Counted from the first letter of the stretch, positions 41,863-51,891 are shown. The stretch is DNA of 64,000 bases from Planctomycetales bacterium ZRK34 (GCA_014873095.1 CP050848.1:496001-560000), one strand, 5' to 3'. Numbers and translations are program-made. Notes: generated from the letters alone by a model not told the origin.

Positions 41863-42393
41863 TTACTCGCCGCTGTCGTCAGCCTTTTCCTGCTTGGGTT
41901 TTTCAGCCGGCTTGGCCGCTTCGGGCTGAGCCTTCTTGGCGCCGCCGATGAGGGTGCACGATCCGCCGGCGGATTCGATCTTGGCGCGGGCGGCTTCGGA
42001 GAACTGGTGAGCGGTGACGGACAGCTTCTTGCTGAGTTCACCGTTGGCCAGAATCTTGATCGGGGTCTTGACGTTGGGAACCAGACCATGGGCCTTGAGG
42101 GTTTCGGGGCTGACGGTTTCGCCGTCCTCGAAACGGGTTTCCAGCAGGCTGACGTTGATGGCGGCGTAGCGTTTGGTGAAGACCGCGTTGTTGAAGCCGC
42201 GCTTGGGGATGCGGCGGAAGTACGGCATCTGGCCGCCTTCACGGGTCGCGCGGATCGAGCCGGTGAAGCCCGAGCGTGAGCCGGCGCCCTTGTGGCCGCG
42301 GCCGGCGGTCTTGCCGTGACCGGAGCCGGGGCCGCGCCCGATGCGCTTGCGACGCTTGTGCTTGCCGACCAACGGGGTGATTTCATGAATCAT
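41863..42393 (-). CDS. rplO: 50S ribosomal protein L15
   Basis: 176 residues. The Gly/Arg-rich N-terminus 'RKRIGRGPGSGHGKTAGRG' and the core to about 148 are standard. A further 28 residues, Lys/Ala/Glu-rich (QPEAAKPAEKPKQEK), extend the C-terminus. ATG 42396 would add one Met. The rpmD gene (L30), normally just upstream, is absent: only 62 nt separate it from rpsE. Confidence 0.97.
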   Translation of the reverse strand: MIHEITPLVGKHKRRKRIGRGPGSGHGKTAGRGHKGAGSRSGFTGSIRATREGGQMPYFRRIPKRGFNNAVFTKRYAAINVSLLETRFEDGETVSPETLKAHGLVPNVKTPIKILANGELSKKLSVTAHQFSEAARAKIESAGGSCTLIGGAKKAQPEAAKPAEKPKQEKADDSGE

Positions 42394-42458
42394 CATGGCA
42401 GGTGTCTCACTATCAAAAGGCGCGTGGCGTGTTCACCGAACCGCGCCGCTGTTCGCTA

Positions 42459-43208
42459 TCACTCGGACGGTTTTTCGTCGGACGAAGCTTCGGGAGCCGG
42501 GGCCTCGGTGGCGGGCTTTTCGGGAGCTTCGGCCACGGCGGTGCCGCCGCCGCTGTTGTCATCACGCTGGGGCTTGCCCTTGCCGCGACCGCGACCCTTG
42601 CCGCCACGTCCTTTGCCCTTTTCGGGTTTGAACGCCTGCGGACCGCGCGGGCCGGTGCTCTCGCTGGTCGAAGTCGGGGCGAAGCGGCGACCGGCTTCGA
42701 GGATTTCCTCGACGTGGGTCGACTCGAGCTTCACGCCGCGCAGCTTTTCGACGTCGGCCTTGGAGCGGAGGTTCAGCAGTCCGCCCATCACGGCCTTGGA
42801 CAGGTTCTTCTGATTGTTCGAACCGGTCGACTTGGTCAGACAGTCGCGGATGCCGGCCATCTCGAGCACGGCGCGAACCGTGCCGCCGGCGATGACGCCG
42901 GTGCCGGGGCTGGCCGGGATGAGTTTGACCGTCGAGCTCAGGAAGCGGCCCATCACCTCGTGCGGGATGGTGCCTTCCAGGCGCGGGACGCGCTGCAGGT
43001 TCTTCTTGGCGGCCTTCTGCGCCTTTTCGATGGCGGCGGGCACGCCCGGCGCTTTGCCGTAGCCCAGGCCCACGGTGCCGTTGCGGTCGCCGACGACGAC
43101 CAGGGCGCCGAAGCTGAAGCGACGACCACCCTTGACGGTGGCCGCGGTGCGGTAGATGCCGATCGTGGTCGATTCAAGACCGCCAGATTCTTCGAGGAAT
43201 TCAGCCAT
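42459..43208 (-). CDS. rpsE: 30S ribosomal protein S5
   Basis: 249 residues, about 75 more than usual. The double-stranded RNA-binding and C-terminal S5 domains (about 10-170: 'GRRFSFGALVVVGDRNGTVG', 'ASPGTGVIAGG') are normal. After about 175 comes a Gly/Lys/Arg-rich stretch (KGRGGKGRGRGKGK) followed by an acidic/Ala/Pro end. S5 acts in decoding accuracy. The extended tail is charged in two opposite blocks. Confidence 0.97.
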   Translation of the reverse strand: MAEFLEESGGLESTTIGIYRTAATVKGGRRFSFGALVVVGDRNGTVGLGYGKAPGVPAAIEKAQKAAKKNLQRVPRLEGTIPHEVMGRFLSSTVKLIPASPGTGVIAGGTVRAVLEMAGIRDCLTKSTGSNNQKNLSKAVMGGLLNLRSKADVEKLRGVKLESTHVEEILEAGRRFAPTSTSESTGPRGPQAFKPEKGKGRGGKGRGRGKGKPQRDDNSGGGTAVAEAPEKPATEAPAPEASSDEKPSE

Positions 43209-43250
43209 GCGTAATCACCCGTTTGCGGGTTGAGGTTGCGTGAACGTTTG

Positions 43251-43601
43251 TCAGAACTTGAGACCGGCTTCGCGAGCCGACTCGGCCAGGGCCTTGACGC
43301 GACCATGGTATTTGTAGCCGCCGCGATCGAAGCATACGGCCTCGACACCGGCGGACTTGGCCTGCTCGGCGACCTGCTTGCCGACTTCCTTGGCGGCATC
43401 GGTCGACCAGCCCTTGTCCACCTTCGCGGTGTTCGCCGACGCCAGCGTCTTGCCGGCCACATCGTCGATCACCTGGGCATAGATGTTGTTGTTCGAGCGG
43501 AAGATGCTCAGGCGCGGCCGCTCGGGCGTGCCGAACAGCTTCTTGCGAATGCCCCGCTTGCGGCGAACGCGACGCTGTGTTTTGAGGATGCTGTTTTCCA
43601 T
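43251..43601 (-). CDS. rplR: 50S ribosomal protein L18
   Basis: 116 residues. '[20 protein letters not shown]' and '[17 protein letters not shown]' (C-terminal) are diagnostic. L18 binds 5S rRNA with L5. The gap to rplF upstream carries a GTTTAGC-type hairpin element. Confidence 0.97.
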   Translation of the reverse strand: MENSILKTQRRVRRKRGIRKKLFGTPERPRLSIFRSNNNIYAQVIDDVAGKTLASANTAKVDKGWSTDAAKEVGKQVAEQAKSAGVEAVCFDRGGYKYHGRVKALAESAREAGLKF

Positions 43602-43655
43602 GGTCGTGGATCCGAGCGTCGATCTGTCGATCGACTGCTAAACGAGGTTGCTTGC

Positions 43656-44201
43656 TTACGCGCCGCCGCCGGCGAAGGCCTTGCCTTCCTTGCGGACGAT
43701 CACTTCGTCGGAGTACTTGATGCCCTTGCCGTTGTAGGGTTCGGGCGGACGCTGAGCCCGCGTGGCGGCGGCGAACTGGCCGACGGCCTGCTTCTCGGCG
43801 CCGGTGATGGCGATCTTGTTGCCCTGAACCGCCACCTCGACGCCCATGGGGATGTCCAGCTCACGCGTGTCGGCGTAACCGACATTCAGGGCGAGCTTGC
43901 GGCCCTGCACGCGGGCGGTCCAACCGACGCCGTTGATCTCCAGCTCCTTCTTGAAGCCTTCGGAGACGCCGATGATCATGTTGTTGACCAGGGCGCGGGT
44001 CAGGCCGTGGTAGGCCTTGGTCTGCTTCTGGTCGTTGGCGCGTTCGACGACGACCTGCTTGTCCTCGACCTTGACCGAGACCTCGGGGCGGTGCTCGTAG
44101 GTCAGGGTCTTGTCCTTGCCCTGGACGGTGACGGTCCGGCCGGAGACCGAGACGTTCACGCCGGCCGGCAGATCGATGGGCTTGTTTCCGATTCGAGACA
44201 T
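43656..44201 (-). CDS. rplF: 50S ribosomal protein L6
   Basis: 181 residues. 'MSRIGNKPIDLPAGV' start and the C-terminal 'RPPEPYNGKGIKYSDE' signature are typical. It lies near the GTPase centre of the large subunit. Start 44201 is the family start; the in-frame ATG 30 nt upstream is less likely. Confidence 0.97.
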   Translation of the reverse strand: MSRIGNKPIDLPAGVNVSVSGRTVTVQGKDKTLTYEHRPEVSVKVEDKQVVVERANDQKQTKAYHGLTRALVNNMIIGVSEGFKKELEINGVGWTARVQGRKLALNVGYADTRELDIPMGVEVAVQGNKIAITGAEKQAVGQFAAATRAQRPPEPYNGKGIKYSDEVIVRKEGKAFAGGGA

Positions 44202-44240
44202 CGTGGTGATCCTTGATGATCCGTGATCCAAATGGATCGA

Positions 44241-44636
44241 TTAGTCAACGGTCGCCAGCAGTTCGCCGCCGACCTTCTTCTCGCGGGCCTGACGGTCCGA
44301 GAGGATGCCGGAGCTGGTCGAGACGATGGCGATGCCCAAGCCTTCGAGCGGACGAGGCAGTTCCTCGACCTTGGCGTAGACGCGGCAGCTGGGACGAGAC
44401 ACGCGCTGAATGCGGTGAATGACCTTTTCGCCACGGTCGCCGTACTTGAGGTTGATCCTCAGCAGGCCCTGGCCCTTGCCGTCGTCAATCTCGTCGGCGC
44501 CGAGGATGTAGCCTTCCTCGGTCAGCACCTTCGCGATGCCGGCGCAGACCTTGGACTTGTGCACGAGCACGGTGTTCTTGTGATTGCGCACCGCATTTCG
44601 GATGCGGGTGAGCATATCGGCGATGGGGTCTTGCAT
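44241..44636 (-). CDS. rpsH: 30S ribosomal protein S8
   Basis: 131 residues. 'QDPIADMLTRIRNAV' start and 'VSTSSGILSDRQARE' C-terminal signature. S8 binds the central domain of 16S rRNA and in other bacteria feeds back on spc operon translation. ATG 44642 would add two residues. Confidence 0.97.
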   Translation of the reverse strand: MQDPIADMLTRIRNAVRNHKNTVLVHKSKVCAGIAKVLTEEGYILGADEIDDGKGQGLLRINLKYGDRGEKVIHRIQRVSRPSCRVYAKVEELPRPLEGLGIAIVSTSSGILSDRQAREKKVGGELLATVD

Positions 44637-44662
44637 GGACATAGGTCGCGTTGCTCCGGGGC

Positions 44663-44932
44663 TTACCAGCTTGCCTTACGCATGCCGGGGATTTTTCCTT
44701 CGAGGGCCAGCTCACGCAGCTTGATGCGGCTGATCTTGAGCTTGCGGTACACGCCGCGGGTGCGGCCGGTCAGGGCGCAGTAGTTGCGAAGTCGCGTGGG
44801 GCTGGCGTCGCGGGGAAGACGCGCCAGGCCGGCGTAGTCGCCGGAGGCTTTGAGCTGCTTGCGCAGTTCGCGGTACTTGTTGACCGTGTCCTGCACGCGC
44901 TTCATGCGTTCGACTGTGCTCTTGCTTGACAT
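44663..44932 (-). CDS. rpsN: 30S ribosomal protein S14
   Basis: 89 residues, short form without the CxxC zinc motifs (C- type): only isolated Cys at about 52. '[20 protein letters not shown]' and the C-terminal '[15 protein letters not shown]' are diagnostic. Located between rplE and rpsH as usual. Confidence 0.96.
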   Translation of the reverse strand: MSSKSTVERMKRVQDTVNKYRELRKQLKASGDYAGLARLPRDASPTRLRNYCALTGRTRGVYRKLKISRIKLRELALEGKIPGMRKASW

Positions 44933-44942
44933 AGATCGATCC

Positions 44943-45512
44943 TTAGTTGTCCTGATCGGGGCGACGGAAGGGAACGCCCATCTCGGTCAGTAGATACTTG
45001 CTCTTTTCGGGGTCCGAATTATGGAAGACGAAGTTGATGTTCATGCCGTGGGCGTAAGCCGCGTCGGCCATGTTGATCTCAGGGAAGATGCCCTGCTCGG
45101 TCACGCCGAAGCTGTAGTTCCCGGCCTTGTCGAAGGCCTTGTCCGGCAGACCGCGGAAGTCCTTGACGCGCGGGATCGCCAGCGAGATCAGCCGATCGAA
45201 GAACTCCCACATCCGCACGCCGCGGAGCGTGACCTTCGCGTGGGCTTCGTAGCCTTCACGAACCTTGAAGTTCGCCACCGACTTGCGGCTGGCGACCATG
45301 ATCGCCTTCTGGCCGGAGATCGCAGCCAGATCCTTGAGCACCTGGTCGCGAACCTGGGGCTTGATCTTCGTGCCTTCCAGCTCGCGGCCCATGCCGCAGT
45401 TGATCACGATCTTCTCGAGCTTCGGAAGCGCCAGCTTGTTCTTGACGCCGAATTTCTCGGCGACCTTCGGCGACACTTCCTGGACAAACTTGTCTTTCAT
45501 GCGTACGGGCAT
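44943..45512 (-). CDS. rplE: 50S ribosomal protein L5
   Basis: 189 residues. '[14 protein letters not shown]' and '[20 protein letters not shown]' fit L5, which binds 5S rRNA and touches the P-site tRNA. ATG 45512 gives the family start (MPVRMKDKF); ATG 45527 would add five residues. Followed 10 nt later by rpsN. Confidence 0.97.
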   Translation of the reverse strand: MPVRMKDKFVQEVSPKVAEKFGVKNKLALPKLEKIVINCGMGRELEGTKIKPQVRDQVLKDLAAISGQKAIMVASRKSVANFKVREGYEAHAKVTLRGVRMWEFFDRLISLAIPRVKDFRGLPDKAFDKAGNYSFGVTEQGIFPEINMADAAYAHGMNINFVFHNSDPEKSKYLLTEMGVPFRRPDQDN

Positions 45513-45561
45513 GACGGTTTCCTTCATACGCGTCGATCTGACGATCGACCGCTAAACGGGT

Positions 45562-45900
45562 TCAGCTCTTTGCCTTTTTCAGGGTGCTGAGCACGTCGCC
45601 GCCCTTGACGGCCACGCGGACCTTCGAGCCGTCTTTGCGGTTCTCGAAACGCACCCGGGTGGGCTTGTTGGCCGACGGGCTGATCGGCTGCACGTTGGAG
45701 ATGTGCAAAGGCATCTCCTTTTCGATGCGGCCGCCCTGCGGATTGGCCTGGCTGGGACGCACGTGCTTGGAGCGAAGGTTGCGACCTTCGATCCACACGC
45801 GGCCGGCAGCGGCGTCGACGCGCAACACCTTGCCGGTCTTGCCACGCTCATTGCCGGCGATGATCATCACCAGGTCGCCTTGACGGATATGCTGGGGCAT
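45562..45900 (-). CDS. rplX: 50S ribosomal protein L24
   Basis: 112 residues. KOW motif 'GDLVMIIAGNERGKTGKVLR' at about 8-27. L24 starts large-subunit assembly. Its ATG shares one base with the rplN stop (TGATG), so the two are translationally coupled. Confidence 0.97.
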   Translation of the reverse strand: MPQHIRQGDLVMIIAGNERGKTGKVLRVDAAAGRVWIEGRNLRSKHVRPSQANPQGGRIEKEMPLHISNVQPISPSANKPTRVRFENRKDGSKVRVAVKGGDVLSTLKKAKS

Positions 45901-46286
45901 CAGATCACCTCCGAGGCAAGCGAAACGATTTTCATGTAGGCCTTCTCACGCAGCTCGCGGGCGACGGCGCCGAAGATGCGGGTGCCGCGTGGATTGCCTT
46001 CCTTATCGATGATCACCACGGCGTTGCGGTCGAACCGGACGTAGCTGCCGTCCGGGCGGCGCGTCGGGTAGCTGGTGCGAACGACCACAGCCGTGCAGAT
46101 CTCGTGTTCTTTGACTTCGCCGTTGGGCAGCGCCTTCTTGATCGTGACGATGCAGCGATCACCAACACCCGCGGTCTTGCGGGTGAACTGACCGCGGGCG
46201 GTCGATCCACGCAGCACGCGGATGACCTGGGCGATCTTGGCGCCGGTGTTGTCGGCGACATCGACTCGGGCTTCAACCTGAATCAT
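45900..46286 (-). CDS. rplN: 50S ribosomal protein L14
   Basis: 128 residues. '[17 protein letters not shown]' start and '[20 protein letters not shown]' end are diagnostic; a few residues around '[11 protein letters not shown]' are longer than in E. coli. L14 forms bridge B8 with the small subunit. Confidence 0.98.
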   Translation of the reverse strand: MIQVEARVDVADNTGAKIAQVIRVLRGSTARGQFTRKTAGVGDRCIVTIKKALPNGEVKEHEICTAVVVRTSYPTRRPDGSYVRFDRNAVVIIDKEGNPRGTRIFGAVARELREKAYMKIVSLASEVI

Positions 46287-46288
46287 GG

Positions 46289-46582
46289 TTATTGCTCTCC
46301 GCCGGGCGCCCGGTCGACTACGCGAACCAGACGCCAGCTCTTGGTCTTGGAGATCTTGCGGCACGGGGCGATTTCAACCTTGTCGCCGGCGTGCGAATCA
46401 TTGTTCGGATCGTGCACATGGAACACGCTGCGACGACGGACATACTTGCCGTACTTCGGTTCCTTCGTGCGATAAGTGACCTCGACCTTGCGGGTCGTGG
46501 AGCACTTGTCGGAGACGACCTGGCCGATATGCGTGCCGACGAGCGGCTTACGCGTGTTCTGATTGTCAGTCTGGGTGGCCAT
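46289..46582 (-). CDS. rpsQ: 30S ribosomal protein S17
   Basis: 97 residues. OB-fold core with '[20 protein letters not shown]' and '[20 protein letters not shown]'. Slightly extended at both ends. S17 binds helix 11 of 16S rRNA. Only 2 nt separate it from rplN downstream and 6 nt from rpmC upstream. Confidence 0.96.
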   Translation of the reverse strand: MATQTDNQNTRKPLVGTHIGQVVSDKCSTTRKVEVTYRTKEPKYGKYVRRRSVFHVHDPNNDSHAGDKVEIAPCRKISKTKSWRLVRVVDRAPGGEQ

Positions 46583-46588
46583 ATTCGG

Positions 46589-46795
46589 TTATGCCTCCGC
46601 CTGCTGCTTGTTCCGGCGGACGGATTGCTCGGTCTTGATCCGGGCAATGTCGCGACGCGCCTTGGTGATCTGCGAGGGATCGTCGAGCTTCTCGGTGACC
46701 GACTGGCTACGCAACGCGTACAGGTGCTGGTGCAGTCGGTCGAGCTCGATCGTCAGCTCTTCGTTGGACATTTTGTGTGCTTCTTCAGCTTTCAT
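46589..46795 (-). CDS. rpmC: 50S ribosomal protein L29
   Basis: 68 residues. Two-helix protein 'SNEELTIELDRLHQHLYALR' and 'ITKARRDIARIKTEQS'. L29 is at the tunnel exit, where it contacts SRP and trigger factor. It lies 20 nt after rplP. Confidence 0.95.
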   Translation of the reverse strand: MKAEEAHKMSNEELTIELDRLHQHLYALRSQSVTEKLDDPSQITKARRDIARIKTEQSVRRNKQQAEA

Positions 46796-46815
46796 AACGC
46801 TTGACCGTTAAGGGT

Positions 46816-47226
46816 TCAGACGGTGTGACGCCGGGTGACCAGGCGGCACTTGAAAGGCATCTTGTGAGCGATGCGGGCCAGGGCTTCCTTGGCCAGGTTT
46901 TCCGGAACGCCGGCGATCTCGAACAGGATCGTGCCGGGCTTGACCACGGCCGCCCAGTATTCGGTGTCCGCCTTGCCTTTGCCCATGCGTGTTTCCAGCG
47001 GCTTCTTGGAGATCGGCTTGTCCGGGAACACCCGGATGTAGATCTTGCCCTGACGACGCAGGAAGTGGGTGGCCGCCACACGACCGGCTTCAATCTGCCG
47101 AGCCGAAAGCCACGCGCTGTCCAGGCACTGCAGGCCGAATTCGCCGAAGGCGACATAGTTGCCGCGCGTGGCGTTGCCTTTCATGCGGCCGCGCATCTGC
47201 TTGCGGTACTTGACTCGTTTGGGCAT
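46816..47226 (-). CDS. rplP: 50S ribosomal protein L16
   Basis: 136 residues. '[20 protein letters not shown]' start, '[19 protein letters not shown]' and '[12 protein letters not shown]' core. L16 contacts A- and P-site tRNA. Start 47226 (MPKRVKY) is preferred over 47235. Confidence 0.97.
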   Translation of the reverse strand: MPKRVKYRKQMRGRMKGNATRGNYVAFGEFGLQCLDSAWLSARQIEAGRVAATHFLRRQGKIYIRVFPDKPISKKPLETRMGKGKADTEYWAAVVKPGTILFEIAGVPENLAKEALARIAHKMPFKCRLVTRRHTV

Positions 47227-47285
47227 CATCGCCATGGTTGCAAACTCCGATCAACACGCCGCGGGGGCGTGATTCAACGTTCGAT

Positions 47286-47990
47286 TTAGTGACGGCCTCG
47301 GGCACGGGGACGGGCGCCGGCAGCGCGGGAGAAGTCCTCAGCCTCGGCGGCCTCGTGGTACATGCCCTTGTAGATCCAGACCTTCACACCGATCGTGCCG
47401 TAGGTCGTGTAGCTCTGGGCAAAGCCGTAGTCCACGTTCGCCTGAAGCGTCTGCAGCGGAATCGAGCCCAACCGCAGCGTTTCCTGACGACCCATTTCGG
47501 CGCCACCCAGACGACCGGAAATCTGAATCTTCACACCCAGCGCCCCGGCGGTCATGCAGGCTTCGGCACGCATCTTCAACACGCGGCGGAAGCCGGCACG
47601 CTTCTTGAGCTGTTCAGCGATCGACTCGCCCACCAACTTTGCGTCCAGGTCGGCATTCTTGACCTCGATGATGTCGATCGAGACCTTGCGGCCGGTCAGG
47701 GTCATCAGGTCCTGGGTCAGCTGCTCCACGCCGGCGCCCTTGGGGCCGATCACCAGACCGGGACGAGCGGTCTTGATGATGATCTTCAGCTCTTCACGGG
47801 TGCGCTCGATGTGGATGTCCGAAACGGCGGCGAACGGCGGGCGACGGTTCAGCACCTTGTCGCAGTACTGCCGGATCTTCTCGTCTTCGACCAGCAGCTG
47901 GCCGTAGAGGATCTTCGGGGCGTACCAACGGCTGCGGTGCGCCTCGGTGATGCCGACTCGGAATCCGAATGGATGCGTTTTCTGTCCCAT
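47286..47990 (-). CDS. rpsC: 30S ribosomal protein S3
   Basis: 234 residues. 'GQKTHPFGFRVGITEAHRSR' start; KH domain around 60-110 with 'GPKGAGVEQLTQDL'; C-terminal 'GTIGVKVWIYKGMY'. S3 lines the mRNA entry channel. Ends in a short Arg-rich tail. Confidence 0.98.
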   Translation of the reverse strand: MGQKTHPFGFRVGITEAHRSRWYAPKILYGQLLVEDEKIRQYCDKVLNRRPPFAAVSDIHIERTREELKIIIKTARPGLVIGPKGAGVEQLTQDLMTLTGRKVSIDIIEVKNADLDAKLVGESIAEQLKKRAGFRRVLKMRAEACMTAGALGVKIQISGRLGGAEMGRQETLRLGSIPLQTLQANVDYGFAQSYTTYGTIGVKVWIYKGMYHEAAEAEDFSRAAGARPRARGRH

Positions 47991-48043
47991 GGGGGTCTCG
48001 ATCAGTCAGTGGGCCGGTCGATCGGCCGCAAAGGTTCCGGTGG

Positions 48044-48382
48044 TTATTTGGCGTCCACGCTGATGACAATGTGGCTGGTGCGTTTCATGATCGGGTGAGC
48101 CCGGCCGCGATCCTTCGGCTGGAAGCGCTTCATGGTCGGGCCTTCGTCCACACGCGCCTCGGTCACGACCAGCCGGCGAACGTCGATCTCGCCTTCGGTG
48201 ACGTCCTGGGCGTTGGCGATGGCCGACTCGAGCACCTTGGCCACGAGCACGGAAGAACGCTTTTTGGAGAACTTCAGTGCCGCGCGGGCTTCGGCGATCG
48301 GCTTGCCGGAGATCATACCGGTAGCCAGCCGCGCCTTGCGGGCGCTGATCCGGGCGTAACGATGTTTGGAGCTGTATGCCAT
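48044..48382 (-). CDS. rplV: 50S ribosomal protein L22
   Basis: 112 residues. 'ARISARKARLATGMISGKPI' start, 'LESAIANAQDVTEGEIDVRR' and the tunnel-lining loop 'GPTMKRFQPKDRGRAHPIMK'. It lines the exit tunnel with L4. It lies between rpsS and rpsC as in the standard S10 operon. Confidence 0.97.
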   Translation of the reverse strand: MAYSSKHRYARISARKARLATGMISGKPIAEARAALKFSKKRSSVLVAKVLESAIANAQDVTEGEIDVRRLVVTEARVDEGPTMKRFQPKDRGRAHPIMKRTSHIVISVDAK

Positions 48383-48436
48383 GGTCGTATCTCAACCCGC
48401 GGTTCGACGGTTGCTCACCGCGTCGCTAAACGGGGT

Positions 48437-48703
48437 CTACTTGTCCTTGACCCGGTGGCCCTTGAAGGTACGGGTCAGACTGAATTCACCGAGCTTGTGG
48501 CCGACCATGTCTTCGGTGACAAACACGGTCATGAACGTGCGGCCGTTGTGGACCTCGAAGGTATGGCCGACGAATTCGGGCACAATCGTGCAGCGGCGGG
48601 CCCAGGTCTTGATCGGGCTCTTGCGGTTCTGCTGATTGAGCATCTCCACCTTGCGGTAGAGCTTCTCGTCAACGAACGGTCCTTTTTTCAGGCTGCGGGG
48701 CAT
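48437..48703 (-). CDS. rpsS: 30S ribosomal protein S19
   Basis: 88 residues. '[19 protein letters not shown]' and '[20 protein letters not shown]' are diagnostic. S19 forms the head of the small subunit with S13. A CCGTTTAGCGACGC element follows its stop. Confidence 0.98.
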   Translation of the reverse strand: MPRSLKKGPFVDEKLYRKVEMLNQQNRKSPIKTWARRCTIVPEFVGHTFEVHNGRTFMTVFVTEDMVGHKLGEFSLTRTFKGHRVKDK

Positions 48704-48722
48704 CGGCTAGCTTCCGTAGTTG

Positions 48723-49586
48723 TTATTTCTTGCTGATCTTCTGAATGCCGTAACGCACGCTGCGGCGACGGCGGATGATGCGCTTGTTCGACGCCTTGTG
48801 CTTGTCGCGGGTCGGACCGCCCTTGGCGAACACACCCGTCGGCGAAACCGGCGGACGACCGCCCTTGGATCGGCCTTCACCACCGCCCAGCGGGTGAGCG
48901 TGGTGGCTCATCGCCATACCGCGGACCGACGGGCGGATGCCCATCCAGCGCTTGCGGCCGGCCTTGCCGAGCTTGACGTTCTGGTGGTCGGTGTTGCCGA
49001 CCTGCCCGATCGTGGCCCGGCAGTTCAGCGACACCTGGCGAATTTCACCGGACGGCAGCACGAGCGTGGCCCACTTGCCTTCCTTATTCATCAGGCGGGC
49101 GTAGGTGCCGGCCGAGCGGGCGAGCTGGCCGCCCTTGCCGGGGGTCATCTCGATGTTGTGCAGGTTCAGACCGGCGGGGATGTTCTTGATCGGCATCGCG
49201 TTGCCGACTTCAGGCTCCACCGCCGCCGAGCCGCTGACGACGGTCTGCCCGTCCTTGAGGCCGATCGGGGCGATGATGTAGCGCTTCTCGCCGTCGGTGT
49301 ATTCGATCAGGGCGATGTTGCAGGTGCGGTTCGGATCGTATTCGATGCCGATGACCGTGCCTTCAACATCCAGCTTGCTGCGTTTGAAGTCGATCACGCG
49401 GTAACGGCGCTTGTGGCCGCCGCCGCGATGGCGGACGGTGATCTTGCCGCTGTGGTTGCGGCCGCCGGTCTTCTTGATCGGCTTCAGCAGCGACTTCTCC
49501 GGCGTGGACTTGGTCACCTCGGAGTAGAGGTTGACCGAGGCGTTGCGCCGGCCGTTGCTCGTCGGTTTGTAAACTCGAATGGCCAT
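48723..49586 (-). CDS. rplB: 50S ribosomal protein L2
   Basis: 287 residues, slightly longer than usual. '[20 protein letters not shown]' and the C-terminal '[20 protein letters not shown]' are signatures; the histidine of HPLGGGEG lies near the peptidyl transferase centre. Position between rplW and rpsS is standard. Confidence 0.98.
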   Translation of the reverse strand: MAIRVYKPTSNGRRNASVNLYSEVTKSTPEKSLLKPIKKTGGRNHSGKITVRHRGGGHKRRYRVIDFKRSKLDVEGTVIGIEYDPNRTCNIALIEYTDGEKRYIIAPIGLKDGQTVVSGSAAVEPEVGNAMPIKNIPAGLNLHNIEMTPGKGGQLARSAGTYARLMNKEGKWATLVLPSGEIRQVSLNCRATIGQVGNTDHQNVKLGKAGRKRWMGIRPSVRGMAMSHHAHPLGGGEGRSKGGRPPVSPTGVFAKGGPTRDKHKASNKRIIRRRRSVRYGIQKISKK

Positions 49587-49602
49587 AGTCGTATTCCATC
49601 AG

Positions 49603-49628
49603 GACGCCGCGAGCGACGCCGCTAAACC
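49603..49628. repeat. GTTTAGC hairpin repeat after rplW
   Basis: Reverse complement reads GGTTTAGCGGCGTCGCTCGC then GGCGTC: a variant of the 28-nt element at 38669-38696 and 26961-26988. It fills the rplW-rplB gap. Confidence 0.65.
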
Positions 49629-49907
49629 TCAGAACAGGTCGATGCGGTCCTCTTCGTGCAACTGCACGGTGGCGCGCTTCCAGTTGGGCGTGCGGCCGAG
49701 GCCGAAACGCGTCCGCTTGTACTTGCCCAGGCGGTTCTGCGTGGACACCTTCACGACGCGCACCTTGTAGAGCTTCTGGATCGCGTCGCGGATCTGCTGC
49801 TTGTTGGCTTCAGAGTGAACCTCGAAGCTGTACCGGTTGCGGGCTTCGCCCTCCCAGGTCGACTTCTCAGTCAGCAGCGGCTTGATAATGATCTGAGTCA
49901 GGTCCAT
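49629..49907 (-). CDS. rplW: 50S ribosomal protein L23
   Basis: 92 residues. 'IIIKPLLTEKSTWEGEARNR' start and 'IQKLYKVRVVKVSTQNRLGK' core. L23 at the tunnel exit docks trigger factor and SRP. Its ATG overlaps the rplD stop by one base. Confidence 0.97.
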   Translation of the reverse strand: MDLTQIIIKPLLTEKSTWEGEARNRYSFEVHSEANKQQIRDAIQKLYKVRVVKVSTQNRLGKYKRTRFGLGRTPNWKRATVQLHEEDRIDLF

Positions 49908-50557
49908 CAGGCGGCCTCCTCAACCTTCTTGGTGGGCTTCAGACCGTCGACCCACGCCTGGAACGTCGCCTGATCGACCAACAGAAAACGCCTCGACAAC
50001 AGGTCGTAGGCGTTAAGCTGATCCATCTCGATGACGCCGATGTCGGCGATGTTGCGCGCCGACAGGCGGGTGTTGACGTCGGCCGGATTCACCGCGAGCA
50101 GACACGAACGGTCAATGCCCAGGGCGCCCAGCGCGGCGGCGAATTGCTTGGTCTTCGGAGCGGCGAAGTCGAACTTGTCGACAATCTTGATCTCGCCGTC
50201 GACCGCCTTGGCCAGCACCGCGTTGCGCGTCGCCAGGCGACGCATCTTCACGGGCATCTGCTGACGCCAATCCTTCTGGGTCTTGGCGAAAGCCACACCG
50301 CCGCCTTTCATGACGTTGGTGCGGACCGCGCCACGGCGGGCGTTGCCGGTGCCCTTCTGGCGGTAGAGCTTGCGGGTGGAACCTTCGACCAGGCCGCGAC
50401 TGCGTGTGCGGGCCGAACCCTGCCGCTTGTTGGCGTGATACATCACGTACGCCTGCTTGAGCAGGGACGGACGGATCTCGCCGCCAAGCAACGTTTCGTC
50501 GAGCTTTACGCTGCCGGTCTGTTTGCCGTCAATGGTATGTACAGGTATCTCGATCAT
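49907..50557 (-). CDS. rplD: 50S ribosomal protein L4
   Basis: 216 residues. The tunnel loop 'RSRGLVEGSTRKLYRQKGTG' followed by 'NARRGAVRTNVMKGGGVAF' is typical. In enterobacteria L4 regulates the S10 operon by binding its leader; whether that applies here is unknown. The rplC-rplD gap (141 nt) is the longest in the first half of the operon. Confidence 0.97.
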   Translation of the reverse strand: MIEIPVHTIDGKQTGSVKLDETLLGGEIRPSLLKQAYVMYHANKRQGSARTRSRGLVEGSTRKLYRQKGTGNARRGAVRTNVMKGGGVAFAKTQKDWRQQMPVKMRRLATRNAVLAKAVDGEIKIVDKFDFAAPKTKQFAAALGALGIDRSCLLAVNPADVNTRLSARNIADIGVIEMDQLNAYDLLSRRFLLVDQATFQAWVDGLKPTKKVEEAA

Positions 50558-50698
50558 GCTCGTGAACCTGGTCCCTTGTGGGACGGTTTCGCCGCTTGGA
50601 GTCGGCCGCCTTCACGGATTACGGGCGACTCGGTGCGACTCGGTTTGATGCTCGCCACGACGGGCGATGCGAACCGTGTTGTGATCCGGCCGGGATCC

Positions 50699-51379
50699 TT
50701 ACCCGGCCAGCTTGTTAGCCTTGCTCTTATAGAGGCGTCCAGCCTCGCGAATGATCAACATGCCATTGTTGGCGCCGGGCACCGGGCCCTTGACCAACAG
50801 CAGATTCTTGTCTTTATCAACCGCCACGATGTCCAGGCTCCGCACAGTCACCTGCACATTGCCCATCTGGCCGGACATCTTCTTGCCCTTCTTCGGGCCG
50901 CCGGGGCCGCCGGCGTTGTTGGCGTGACCGCCGATCGAACCGGGCGAGCGGTGCTTGCGTTCCACGCCGTGCGTGGCGAGCTGGCCCTTGTAGTTGTGAC
51001 GCTTCATCGTGCCGGCAAAGCCCTTGCCCTTGCTCGTGCCGACCACGTCGACATACTTGACCGCCTCGAACTGCTCGACCGAAATCTTCTGGCCGAGCTC
51101 GTAGCTGCCCACCTCGTCGGCCGGAATGCGGAATTCCTTGTGGAACCGCTTGGCCGAGATGCCCGCCTTGGCGTCGTGACCGATCACCGGCTGGGTGGTC
51201 CGACGAGGCTTCACATCCTCAAAGGCCACCTGGATCGCCGCGTAACCGTCGGCTTCCGGCGTCTTGATCTGACTGACGAAGCAGGGCCCCGCCTCGACGA
51301 TCGTCACCGGCACGTTCACACCTTCTTCGGTGTAGTACCGGGTCATGCCGACTTTTCGACCAAGTATGGCTGCCGCCAT
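50699..51379 (-). CDS. rplC: 50S ribosomal protein L3
   Basis: 226 residues. 'ILGRKVGMTRYYTEEGVNVP' start and 'HRSPGSIGGHANNAGGPGGP' (the loop near the peptidyl transferase centre, here with NN AGG changes compared with the common GSIGxxxxPGRVFKG pattern). Second gene of the S10 operon, 121 nt after rpsJ. Confidence 0.96.
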   Translation of the reverse strand: MAAAILGRKVGMTRYYTEEGVNVPVTIVEAGPCFVSQIKTPEADGYAAIQVAFEDVKPRRTTQPVIGHDAKAGISAKRFHKEFRIPADEVGSYELGQKISVEQFEAVKYVDVVGTSKGKGFAGTMKRHNYKGQLATHGVERKHRSPGSIGGHANNAGGPGGPKKGKKMSGQMGNVQVTVRSLDIVAVDKDKNLLLVKGPVPGANNGMLIIREAGRLYKSKANKLAG

Positions 51380-51500
51380 TGTGCTAACCTCCAGGGGTTC
51401 GCCGATTCAGCGAGGTTCTTGCTTTCGCAGAGGAACGCTCACCCCTCTTGATTGACCTTGTTGTTCTAAAACGATTCCTGTACCTACGCGACGTGCTTGA

Positions 51501-51809
<309 letters not shown>

Positions 51810-51891
51810 CGCAAGCCCTGCTGAGTGTTTTCAAAGATCATTTCGCTGCCGGGACATACCCGAAGCGACCGCCCTGAGGCGAAGATTGGCA

